Shown in pieces: positions 1 through 6,854 of a stretch of DNA of 24,230 nt (position 1 is its first letter; each line of letters starts with the position of its first letter). A model generated the notes under the pieces. It ran no database searches. It saw only the letters and a program-made list of their open reading frames with translations, and was not told where the DNA came from. This stretch comes from CAYUIS01 sp964444825. GTDB taxonomy: Bacteria; Chloroflexota; Anaerolineae; B4-G1. The position numbers and the translations under genes were made by a program. The stretch spans positions 1 through 24,230 of the forward strand of contig CAYUIS010000076.1 of assembly GCA_964444825.1 (NCBI GenBank), read 5' to 3'.

Positions 1-1380
1 CATCGCCTTCAGATAAAGCGGACATCCGCCGCCACAGATGGGGAGCTCTGGGCACTCGTGGCACTTGTCCGGGACGTAACGCCGCTCTCGCAGGGTCAAC
101 GCCAGGTCGTGGTTCCAGATCGCCTCCCAGGGATCGTCCAGGATGCGGCCCAGCGGTTCGTAGTAGCTCTGGCACGGGATGACGGCCCCATCCGGCTCGA
201 CACACATGTTGTAAAGGGCGGCCGTGCAGGCCTTGACCCCTAGCTCCAATTGCAATGGGGAGAGGGAACAATACTGGGTGGGCGTGTACCAGATCAGGCG
301 CAGGCGGCGCCGGTCGGCTGCCTCCCGCACCCGCTCCAGGATGGGGATCAACTCCCCCTCGCGGAACCCGGTACCGACAGTGGAGCCTCGACCGGCGTAG
401 ATGAGGCTGTTGCAGGCAAAGGAGGTGACACCCAACGAGCCGATCAACGCCACCGTCTCCTCGATCCCGCTCACGTTCTCCCGCGTCAGCGTCGTGTTGG
501 TGGTCGTGTACAGGCCCGCCGCCACCACGTTTCTGATCCCCTGCACCGTCTCTCGCCACGCACCGTCCGCCGCCACCATATGGTCGTGCACAGCCTCGTC
601 GTGGGATTCCAGCGTGATCTGAACGTGATCCAGTCCGGCCGCGACCAGGTCTTGGACGTAGGCGGTGTCAGACAGGCGACGGCCGTTCGTCAGCAAGCCC
701 GTCACCAATCCCAGCCCTTCGGCGTGGCCCACCAATTCGGCCAGGTCGTCCCGCAGCGTCGCCTCCCCGCCGGTGAAACAGACGTGCGGGATGCCCACCT
801 CCCACACGCGCTCCAGTATCGCCTTCCAGGTCCCGGTGTCCATCTCGGGGAAATCGGTGGCGCGCGCCACGTAACAATGGGGGCATACGTTGTTGCACCG
901 GTAGGTCAGCGCCAGATCCATCCGATATGGCGCGGTGAGGGAAACCGAGAACGGGTCTATGCGTTCCACATCCAGGCCGATGATGGGGCAACTGGTCTCG
1001 TCAGGGGCGAGGAGATGCTCGATCTGAGCCTGCATGTGGCAAAAGTCAGTCCGGGCGGTACGCTCATCCACCTGGTACCGGCGGCGCACCTCCCGCACCG
1101 CTGCGTCCTCGGACGCCTCTTCCAGGACGAGGTGAGCATACTCGGCCGCTGTCTGATTCAGGTGCAGCACGCGGGAGGCATTGATGACGAGCAAGCCGTG
1201 TCCGTCGGACTCCACCCGCAGGTGCGCCCGCACCCGCTCGCCCGCTTCGTCACGTCGCTCGTAAGCGTACAACCCAGGGGACAGCAACTGGGGCCGGCCC
1301 AGACGTTGCCGCAACCGAGTCAGAGGAGACTGCGCCAAGCGACGCCTAAGGGCCTGCCCTGAGCGACGCCGAAGGGTCAT
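1..1380 (-). CDS. PqqD-like/radical SAM/SPASM maturase, 3' end cut off by window edge
   Basis: Translating the minus strand from ATG 1380 gives 460 uninterrupted residues to the left edge, with no stop. Residues about 60-125 (GLLVINASRVLHLNQTAAEY onward) resemble PqqD, the RiPP recognition element. The radical SAM cluster motif CNNVCPHC is at 162-169 (CX3CX2C: C162, C166, C169), followed by TGGEATLRDDL (203-213) and TNGRRL. The SPASM domain is complete: C385, C393, C403, then CHECPELPICGGGC (C440, C443, C449, C453). Such proteins use SAM and [4Fe-4S] clusters to modify peptides in the cytosol. The gene starts 6 bp after the DUF2207 stop and has no clear Shine-Dalgarno, so translational coupling is likely. 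The first ~17 residues are encoded by a dispersed repeat, and the paralogue at 4466-5695 lacks them, so the true start may be a downstream TTG or GTG. Peptide substrate is unknown. Alternative role: AOR-linked radical SAM maturase. Confidence 0.9.
   Translation of the reverse strand, partial: MTLRRRSGQALRRRLAQSPLTRLRQRLGRPQLLSPGLYAYERRDEAGERVRAHLRVESDGHGLLVINASRVLHLNQTAAEYAHLVLEEASEDAAVREVRRRYQVDERTARTDFCHMQAQIEHLLAPDETSCPIIGLDVERIDPFSVSLTAPYRMDLALTYRCNNVCPHCYVARATDFPEMDTGTWKAILERVWEVGIPHVCFTGGEATLRDDLAELVGHAEGLGLVTGLLTNGRRLSDTAYVQDLVAAGLDHVQITLESHDEAVHDHMVAADGAWRETVQGIRNVVAAGLYTTTNTTLTRENVSGIEETVALIGSLGVTSFACNSLIYAGRGSTVGTGFREGELIPILERVREAADRRRLRLIWYTPTQYCSLSPLQLELGVKACTAALYNMCVEPDGAVIPCQSYYEPLGRILDDPWEAIWNHDLALTLRERRYVPDKCHECPELPICGGGCPLYLKAM
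1352..1378. repeat. dispersed palindromic repeat inside the start of the radical SAM gene
   Basis: The minus strand reads ACCCTTCGGCGTCGCTCAGG followed by GCAGGC. It matches the pattern CCTTCGGC-N-GCTCAGG-N-CA-N-GC also seen at 16355-16380, with a related form at 3125-3165. It supplies the first codons of the radical SAM gene. I recognise this as a repeat type scattered through Chloroflexota genomes; whether it is mobile or only a structured intergenic element cannot be told here. Confidence 0.6.
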
Positions 1381-1386
1381 TCAGTT

Positions 1387-3093
1387 CTACCGCCCGCCGC
1401 CAGCGCAGGCACAAGCGCAGCCCGCACAGGCACAAGCGCAGGCACAACTGCTGCCGCCGCCCCCTCCAGAGCTGCGCCCGCTGGAGGACGGCTTTGGCGG
1501 CGGGTTGGTCACCCGGGTGACGCCACCGGTGAAACTGGTCACGTTGCTGACGATGCCGCTGGCGGTGCCCTCGACCCCCCGCACGACGCTGGCGGCAAAG
1601 GCGGCCCCGGGCAAGGTCGGCAGGGATGGCGTCGAGGAGGACGGGCCGGATGGGCGCGCGCCCATGCTCGGCGCCGCCCGGCCAGCGCCAGCCGTCGCAG
1701 TCGCCCACGGGCGGTAGTAGCCCCACCACATCGGCACGTAGACCGGGCCTGTGCTGAAAACGCGCTCGGTCCGATCGTCAAAGTCCTTATCCAGCATGGT
1801 CCACTGCAAGCCCTCGTCGAAGCGCTTGCCGCGCACCTCCGGCGTCTCCCCGCCCTCAACCTGCTCCCAGGCCCGGCGGACGATGTCACGATAGTAAGTC
1901 ATCGACTCCTTACGGCTGAACCCCTTCATCTTGTTGTTCAGCGCCTTGATCAGACCCGTCATCGTCGAGCGCATCTTGGCTTCACTCAGTGTGCCGTCCT
2001 TGTTTACCGCCGCCAGGAACTTGGTCTCATACGGACGCAGATCATCCGGCACAGGTTCATTGACCTCGATCTTTAGGGGCTTGTCGTCCAGTACGGTCAC
2101 TGCCCCCTTCTTCAGTAGGCCGAACAAGATCATGGTCAGCACCTTGTTCAGAGGCGTCTCCAACAGAATCGCGGCCTCCACCGCCGTCAATCCCCGCTTG
2201 ACTCCCACCCCCTCCACCTTCATCTTGGGAGGCAGATACTGCATTTTACGCCGGCGATTGCCCCAGGCGGACAGTCCGACCATACCTACGGCGATGACGG
2301 CAAAAATGGTGACCGGGTTGCAGCAACAGCTCAGGGCGCCCGTCACCGCGGCAAAAAGCTGTTCCAGAGCCGAGGGCCCTTTCTGGATAGCCCCCTCATC
2401 GACGTACTGGCGGGGGAAGGATGCCCCGAAAAGGTACTGCCGATCCGGCTCAGCGCTCGTGTGACCCCAGGTATACAGAACCCGCCCCTGCTCGTCCAGC
2501 GCGGTGCCCGGCTGGTCGTATGGCCAGCCAACCGGACTGCTGTGCCAACGGGGCTCCTCCGGCTGCACGCCCGGCGGCAGGTGAAAACGTACGGTCAGAT
2601 CGGTGCTGCCGTGGACATACTGGCTGCCGAACCATGTGGGGGAGAATTGGCTGCTGGCATACCCGGTATCATCACTGTCCTCGTACACCATCCCCCCTAC
2701 CCGCTCGACCACCACGTGGACCGTACCCCTATCCCCGGGATAGATTGTCCCATTTCCCAGCCACACCGCCGCGCCGTGATCGCCGCTCCCCTGGTAGTCC
2801 CCGTCAACCCGGTCAATCGGAACGCCGCCCACGTCACCGCCGATGTCGGATATCCGATAGTCGCCGGTCGGCAGGCCCAGGTCCACCGCGTCGATAGGGT
2901 GAGCGCCAGGGTCGCACGTGAAGGTGAACCAGTATTCCAGCCTAACCGATCCATCCTGATTGATCCACACGTCCACGAATTCCTGATCCATGGAGAAGGA
3001 ATAATCTTGCGCTAACGAGTGGAAAGGCAGAGACAGCAGAACGGAAAGAATGGCCAAGAGGGCAATCACAACCAGTCTCTTCCTATGAGGCAT
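1387..3093 (-). CDS. DUF2207-like membrane protein with Cys-Ala repeat tail
   Basis: 568 residues. Start ATG 3093 has an AAAGGAG Shine-Dalgarno 7 nt upstream. Residues 1-28 are a Sec signal peptide (RKRLVVIALLAILSVLLSL, cleavage near SLA-QD). Residues 30-240 form an extracytoplasmic beta-rich domain with the layout of DUF2207 proteins. One membrane segment at about 259-278 follows three cysteines (255-257), and NRRRK (279-283) comes right after it, so by the positive-inside rule the C-terminal half is cytosolic. Residues 300-340 could be a winged-helix-like segment. From about 465 the protein is low complexity (Ala, Ser, Pro, Gly) and ends SSGGGGGSS, CACACACAGCACACA, GGGR. Seven Cys alternate with Ala at 550, 552, 554, 556, 559, 561 and 563. 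The next gene, 6 bp on, is a radical SAM/SPASM protein. Known function: none for the family; family placement is by architecture. A peptide-substrate role for the tail is inference. Confidence 0.85.
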   Translation of the reverse strand: MPHRKRLVVIALLAILSVLLSLPFHSLAQDYSFSMDQEFVDVWINQDGSVRLEYWFTFTCDPGAHPIDAVDLGLPTGDYRISDIGGDVGGVPIDRVDGDYQGSGDHGAAVWLGNGTIYPGDRGTVHVVVERVGGMVYEDSDDTGYASSQFSPTWFGSQYVHGSTDLTVRFHLPPGVQPEEPRWHSSPVGWPYDQPGTALDEQGRVLYTWGHTSAEPDRQYLFGASFPRQYVDEGAIQKGPSALEQLFAAVTGALSCCCNPVTIFAVIAVGMVGLSAWGNRRRKMQYLPPKMKVEGVGVKRGLTAVEAAILLETPLNKVLTMILFGLLKKGAVTVLDDKPLKIEVNEPVPDDLRPYETKFLAAVNKDGTLSEAKMRSTMTGLIKALNNKMKGFSRKESMTYYRDIVRRAWEQVEGGETPEVRGKRFDEGLQWTMLDKDFDDRTERVFSTGPVYVPMWWGYYRPWATATAGAGRAAPSMGARPSGPSSSTPSLPTLPGAAFAASVVRGVEGTASGIVSNVTSFTGGVTRVTNPPPKPSSSGRSSGGGGGSSCACACACAGCACACAGGGR

Positions 3094-3199
3094 AACTTTG
3101 CTCCTTTCGGATTCCAGGGCCTTATCCTTCGACCCGAGGGCTTCGGCCGAGCTCAGCCGAGGGTCTCAAGCCAAGAGTGTTCAGCCTGAAGGGTCAGCT
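3094..3199. repeat. 106-bp intergenic gap with palindromic repeat
   Basis: The gap between the zinc-ribbon gene and the DUF2207 gene holds a GC-rich palindromic repeat at 3125-3165 (ATCCTTCGACCCGAGGG ... GAGCTCAGCCGAGGGTC). GACCC and GGGTC can pair across it. It is related to the dispersed repeats at 1352 and 16355. No convincing promoter or T-tract terminator was seen, so whether transcription continues through into the DUF2207 gene is open. Confidence 0.55.
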
Positions 3200-3568
3200 T
3201 CACCACTTTGGTTCTTCCACCATCTGATACGCCGAACCGCAGTAGGGGCAGTCGATAAACACGGCCCCTTCCCTGATCGAGATACTGTCCTTCTGCAACT
3301 CACCGCCACACTTTTCACATTTGAGCGTCTCGAGTTGCATATCACCGCTCAGATCGATCTTTTGTATGATCTCCTGCGGCGCTTGGGCCGGTTTGGGCTC
3401 GCGTAGCCTGACAAGCGCGATGATCCCCAACCCAATCGCCACGCTGATGATGCCGACGACGATCCATCCCACCTGTCCATCAGGACTAAAAGTCGCCCAG
3501 ATGAAGAGCACACCAAAAAAAATCAGGATTGCGGCCACGATGTAGCCAATGAGTTTCCCTGCAGACAT
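3200..3568 (-). CDS. small two-TM zinc-ribbon membrane protein
   Basis: 122 residues from ATG 3568, preceded by a GGAGGGAGCAAGG purine-rich stretch. An upstream in-frame extension to 3748 lies inside the methyltransferase gene and was discarded. Two hydrophobic segments at about 6-27 (LIGYIVAAILIFFGVLFIW) and 33-55 (VGWIVVGIISVAIGLGIIAL) form a hairpin in the membrane. A soluble C-terminal domain follows with four Cys in zinc-ribbon arrangement: CEKC at 84-87 and CPYC at 107-110. The gene starts 32 bp after the methyltransferase stop, so it is probably cotranscribed. Zinc ribbons commonly bind protein or nucleic acid; no specific function can be assigned. Its place between an RRE-bearing paralogue and a Cys-tail membrane protein makes a membrane adaptor possible, which is inference only. 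Confidence 0.85.
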   Translation of the reverse strand: MSAGKLIGYIVAAILIFFGVLFIWATFSPDGQVGWIVVGIISVAIGLGIIALVRLREPKPAQAPQEIIQKIDLSGDMQLETLKCEKCGGELQKDSISIREGAVFIDCPYCGSAYQMVEEPKW

Positions 3569-3600
3569 CCCTTGCTCCCTCCTTCTACTCCAACACGTGC

Positions 3601-4410
3601 CTAAGCCACTTTTCTCCCCCAGGCATAAAAGGTCGGGACAAAGAGCATTCGCCGCCCGTCCTCCAACGCCTGGCCATCCGCGACCCGCAGCGCGTCCATC
3701 TCCTGCGCGGAAATCAGCCCCGCCAGATCGCGCTCGCGCATCTCCCACTCGGCCTCGAACTCATCATCAGGACAGGCCGGAACAGACCAACGACCCGCCA
3801 TCACGCCCACTGTCGCCTCTAGCCCGGACGAGACAAACAACTCCCCCAGCCGCCGGCCGGTCTCCGGCTCAGCCCCCTGCCGGCGCAACGCCTCCGCCTG
3901 AAGCTCACCCAACCGCCTCATCTCCGGTGGATGGTCGACTCGACCACCATAATCGGGTTCAGCACAAGCCAGGACGTGCCCGTTCGGTCGCACTACCCGC
4001 GCCATCTCCCGGACCCCCAGTGGAGGGTCTGCCAACCACAGCAGCAGATAGTGGCACACCACAACGTCGAACGAGCCATCCGGAAATGGAAGCGAGTGAG
4101 CGTCTCCCTGCACATAACTCACGCTGTCCCCCGAACTTCCAACCTGGCGACGATCGCGGGCAAAAGCCAGCTTGTCAACGTCCAGGTCCAGACCCACCAG
4201 TTGGCGCGGCCCGCTGGAATACGCTCGAACCAGCTCCGTTGTGATCACCCCAGTGCCACAACCGACCTCAAGGATATCAAGCGCCTGAGCCAGGCCCACC
4301 TGCTGGTACAGCCAGGTTCGCGTAGGTTGGGTCCACCCAGCCTGCACGGAAAACCAGCGGTGCCATTCCTCAGACGTAAGAGCCGGGCTGTGACAGCGTT
4401 CCACTCCCAT
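3601..4410 (-). CDS. class I SAM-dependent methyltransferase
   Basis: 269 residues. The Rossmann-fold methyltransferase motifs are clear: motif I ILEVGCGTG at 46-54, the acidic end of strand beta-2 LVGLDLD at 71-77, QGDAHSLPFPDGSFD at 101-115 (motif II region, UbiE/Methyltransf_11 type) and VVCHYLLLWL for motif III. The substrate cannot be predicted; members of this superfamily methylate small molecules, lipids, proteins or peptides. ATG 4410 has no strong Shine-Dalgarno. The gene lies 55 bp downstream of the cysteine-less radical-SAM-like gene and 32 bp upstream of the zinc-ribbon gene, consistent with one transcript. Class I methyltransferases are common tailoring enzymes in RiPP clusters, which fits this neighbourhood but does not prove the role. 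Confidence 0.9.
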   Translation of the reverse strand: MGVERCHSPALTSEEWHRWFSVQAGWTQPTRTWLYQQVGLAQALDILEVGCGTGVITTELVRAYSSGPRQLVGLDLDVDKLAFARDRRQVGSSGDSVSYVQGDAHSLPFPDGSFDVVVCHYLLLWLADPPLGVREMARVVRPNGHVLACAEPDYGGRVDHPPEMRRLGELQAEALRRQGAEPETGRRLGELFVSSGLEATVGVMAGRWSVPACPDDEFEAEWEMRERDLAGLISAQEMDALRVADGQALEDGRRMLFVPTFYAWGRKVA

Positions 4411-4465
4411 GATGTATACGTGCTACTGATCGGCGGGTTTCCCCGATAGCGTCGCGACTCGCTCC

Positions 4466-5695
4466 TTACGCCAACAGTTTGCTGCGTTCCGGATGCTCCC
4501 AGATGCTCGCCCAGGAATCCCTCAATAGGTTGCCCAGGACGACGTTGTATCCCTGGGCTGGAAGGACGTCACCGTCGGGCTCGATATACAGATGATGCCG
4601 CACGACCCGGTCTGCCTCCAGACCGGCCTCCACCTCCACTGGATTCATCTGGGAGTAGGGCGCAGCCAGATCCCAAACCAGGGTCAGCTCGTGCTCGTAC
4701 GCCGCTTCCTGAGCGGCCTCCAGCGCCTGCTCTAGCAAATGCCGTTCCTCCTCGGCGACGGCCCGTAGCGGGCTGCTCAGAGCGACGGCAGGAACACCCA
4801 GGTCCGCCAGGTAGGCCACCGTCTCAACCACCGAGGCAGCGTTCGCGGGCACAATCACGATGTGAACGACGACATAGATATCCGCGTCCAAAGCGTTACG
4901 CAGCCCCGACTCCACCTCTTGCCAGTCACCTTTGCGTCCCACGATGTCGTCGTGGACCTCGGGTCGGTGTGAGGCCAGCGTGATCTGCAAGTGATCCAAT
5001 CCCGCCAACAGCAGCGCGTCCAGATATGGCTGATCCTGCAGGCGACGACCATCTGTCAGCAATCCCGTGACCAACCCCTGCTCCTCGCCGTATGCCACCA
5101 GATCGACCAGATCGTCCCGCAGCGTCGGCTCCCCTCCCGTAAAGCACACGTGCGGCACACCCGCCTCCCACAGCGCCTGCAGGACCCGCCGCCACTCGTC
5201 GGTGTCCAGCTCGCGATCCACCCGTCGCCTGGCCTCAGAGTCGAGCGTGCCGGCCTCATCAACGCGATAGGTCAGCGCCAGGTCGACACGATATGGGGCC
5301 GAGGTCTCTGCCGAGAAGGGCTCCACCCGCTCCATATCCAGGTAGGTGACCGGACATACGTCAACCGTGGTGGCCAGGGTCAGAATGTGATCCTGTAGCC
5401 GGCGATAGTCATCCCGCGCCTGCGAACGGCCCACACGATATCTCTGCGCCATCACTTTGGCCGCCTCCTCCTCGTCGGCCCCCTGGATGAGCAGGCGCGC
5501 GTACTCGGTGGCGGTCTGGTTCAGATGCAGGATCGTCGCCGCGTTGATCACCAAAAGTCCGCGCCCATCTCCTTCCACCCGTAGATGAATCCGGTACTGC
5601 TCATCTGCATCGGGAGGGGTTTGGTAGTGAAGCACCTCGCGGGAGAGGGGTTGAACCGGCGTGAACAAAGACTTTAGCTTTTCAAGCAGGGACAT
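4466..5695 (-). CDS. PqqD-like/radical-SAM-like protein lacking the Fe-S cysteines (probable pseudoenzyme)
   Basis: 409 residues; ATG 5695 has a perfect AAGGAGG 7 nt upstream. It is a clear paralogue of the gene at 1-1380: both share LLVINA, LHLNQTA in the PqqD-like domain (about 45-110), PYRxDLALTYR, PHVCFTGGE (181-189), TLRDDL, GLLT(N/D)GRRL and AGLDH(L/V)QITL. Where the paralogue has CNNVCPHC, this protein has VDEAGTLD (about 145-152), so all three cluster-binding Cys are gone. The SPASM region is also altered: the equivalent of IPCQSYY is LPAQGYN (378-384), and the protein ends at SKLLA just before the final Cys group. Only two Cys remain (114, 184). The frame is open and has a good promoter and ribosome site, so it is not a decaying gene. 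A non-catalytic, substrate-binding or regulatory partner of the intact maturase is the natural guess. Confidence 0.85.
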   Translation of the reverse strand: MSLLEKLKSLFTPVQPLSREVLHYQTPPDADEQYRIHLRVEGDGRGLLVINAATILHLNQTATEYARLLIQGADEEEAAKVMAQRYRVGRSQARDDYRRLQDHILTLATTVDVCPVTYLDMERVEPFSAETSAPYRVDLALTYRVDEAGTLDSEARRRVDRELDTDEWRRVLQALWEAGVPHVCFTGGEPTLRDDLVDLVAYGEEQGLVTGLLTDGRRLQDQPYLDALLLAGLDHLQITLASHRPEVHDDIVGRKGDWQEVESGLRNALDADIYVVVHIVIVPANAASVVETVAYLADLGVPAVALSSPLRAVAEEERHLLEQALEAAQEAAYEHELTLVWDLAAPYSQMNPVEVEAGLEADRVVRHHLYIEPDGDVLPAQGYNVVLGNLLRDSWASIWEHPERSKLLA

Positions 5696-5789
5696 CCGAC
5701 ATCCTCCTTACCTATGGGCCTTTGGAGCCCGGTGTATGGACACAGATCTGGCTGTCACTAGCCTGCCAGCCCTCATCGAAGGTAGAAAC

Positions 5790-5818
5790 AGTCTATCATA
5801 AATCGACCTAGATTGCAA
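5790..5818 (-). promoter_or_regulatory. predicted sigma-70-type promoter for the radical-SAM-like operon
   Basis: On the minus strand TTGCAA (5818-5813) is followed after 17 bp by TAGACT (5795-5790), with TGA just upstream of the -10 (extended -10). Transcription would begin near 5783, about 88 nt before ATG 5695. This separates the five-gene run to the left from the AOR operon to the right. Confidence 0.5.
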
Positions 5819-5823
5819 TCTCT

Positions 5824-5903
5824 CCGCCAACTCAGCGGCTCTCCCACCCCTCTCGCTCCCAAGGGATCGCCAGATCCCGCCCGCCAACTCAGCGACTCTC
5901 CGG
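5824..5903. repeat. short duplication and hairpin at the end of the AOR operon
   Basis: CCGCCAACTCAGCG(G/A)CTCTCC occurs at 5824-5844 and again at 5880-5900, where it encodes the last codons and stop of the 321-residue gene. Between them lies AAGGGATCGCCAGATCCC (5861-5878), a 6-bp stem with a 4-nt loop. The same hairpin with one base change is at 9557-9574. It lacks a T-run, so a terminator function is uncertain. Confidence 0.5.
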
Positions 5904-6854
5904 GAAGCGGTTAAAGTCCACCGCGTACGCCCACCAGTTGTTCAGCTTTCCCCGCGTCCGTCCCGGCACGTGAGGAAGATGGCGCAACCACCAGCGGTGA
6001 TGGGCCCGTATCTCCCCGCCGCCCCACTCCTCTCGATCCACCTGGCGACGTTCCCCGGTCAGGTTGGGATAATTCAGCCAGTCGTCGCATGTGCTCCACA
6101 CCGTGCGCGGGTTCCCCCAATCATAATCCTGGTCGCTGCTGGGCGCATAGTGCATCCAGCCGCACCCTGATCTCCCCGGCGCGACCTTGTCGTATAACGT
6201 GAAGCGATTCCAGGCGTGCGTCTCCTCAGGCGACCACGAACCATAGACGTAGCGCAAGATCGACTCGACGCGGTGTCCAAAGTTCTCCAGCATCTCACCC
6301 ACGCCCCGCTGGAAGTTGAACCCCATCGTCACAAAGATCCGCGACGTCTCTATGGCCTCTACCGGCGGCGAGTTACAGAAATAGGCCCCTCTGCCCGCCA
6401 TCGTCGACTCCCAGAACCCGGCGTAGGGGAATCCCCACAGCCACACCTCGTCGATCTCGCCCTGCTCGACCCTGGCAGGGACCTCAAACTCACGAAAGAT
6501 CGCCGGGTAGTCTACCGCATCCGGCTGGTGCCACTGTTCCTTGCCCTCCCAGCAGGCCAGGTAGGATTCGTTCGTGTAACGAAAACCGTCCTTCTTGACC
6601 GGGTAGGCGTCCACATCCTGCCACCCGACCACCTCGTACCGGACGTACCCACCACTACACGCTTCCAGATCCGCGATGTACCCCTTTGTCAAAGCGCGTG
6701 GATCGTTCCACCCCAGCACCTCGTGCAGCCGTTTGCCCCCTCTCGACGGAAAGACCGGGTCAAAGTTGATCACCAGAGCCTTGAGCTCCACCGATGGCAC
6801 CGGAGCTGGCCGCGCAAATATGTCCCATATCCGCTGCAACACGTTCCCTGCCAT
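5889..6854 (-). CDS. conserved-looking 321-residue protein coupled to AOR, function unknown
   Basis: I do not recognise a named family with a known function. The ATG (6854-6852) overlaps the AOR stop (6856-6854) as ATGA, so translation is coupled. There is no signal peptide and no membrane segment. The sequence is unusually rich in Trp, Tyr and Phe, with conserved-looking blocks VKALVINFDPVFPSRGGKRL-like near 25-45, EIDEVWLWGFPYAGFWEST at about 134-152, AYFCNSPP near 158-165 and GFNFQRGVGEMLENFGHR at about 178-195. The C-terminal part has many His and Trp residues (RAHHRWWLRHLPH). I have the impression that similar proteins occur in Chloroflexota and Actinobacteria, often secreted; this one looks cytosolic. 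Coupling suggests a partner or substrate-channel role with AOR, but this is inference. Confidence 0.8.
   Translation of the reverse strand: MAGNVLQRIWDIFARPAPVPSVELKALVINFDPVFPSRGGKRLHEVLGWNDPRALTKGYIADLEACSGGYVRYEVVGWQDVDAYPVKKDGFRYTNESYLACWEGKEQWHQPDAVDYPAIFREFEVPARVEQGEIDEVWLWGFPYAGFWESTMAGRGAYFCNSPPVEAIETSRIFVTMGFNFQRGVGEMLENFGHRVESILRYVYGSWSPEETHAWNRFTLYDKVAPGRSGCGWMHYAPSSDQDYDWGNPRTVWSTCDDWLNYPNLTGERRQVDREEWGGGEIRAHHRWWLRHLPHVPGRTRGKLNNWWAYAVDFNRFPESR

Noticed and set aside
250..1362. 370-codon open frame on the plus strand
   Set aside because: It lies opposite the radical SAM/SPASM gene, whose minus-strand reading has complete motifs; the plus reading is low-complexity with no domain.
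2461..3015. Plus-strand open frame opposite the DUF2207 gene
   Set aside because: Antisense shadow; the minus strand has a signal peptide, TM and Shine-Dalgarno.
4466..5695. Radical-SAM-like gene as a decaying pseudogene
   Set aside because: No frameshift or stop, good promoter and Shine-Dalgarno, and conserved non-cysteine motifs; a pseudoenzyme fits better.
5861..5878. Rho-independent terminator of the AOR operon
   Set aside because: A 6-bp stem without a T-tract, and the same hairpin at 9557 lies in a leader; better called a dispersed repeat.
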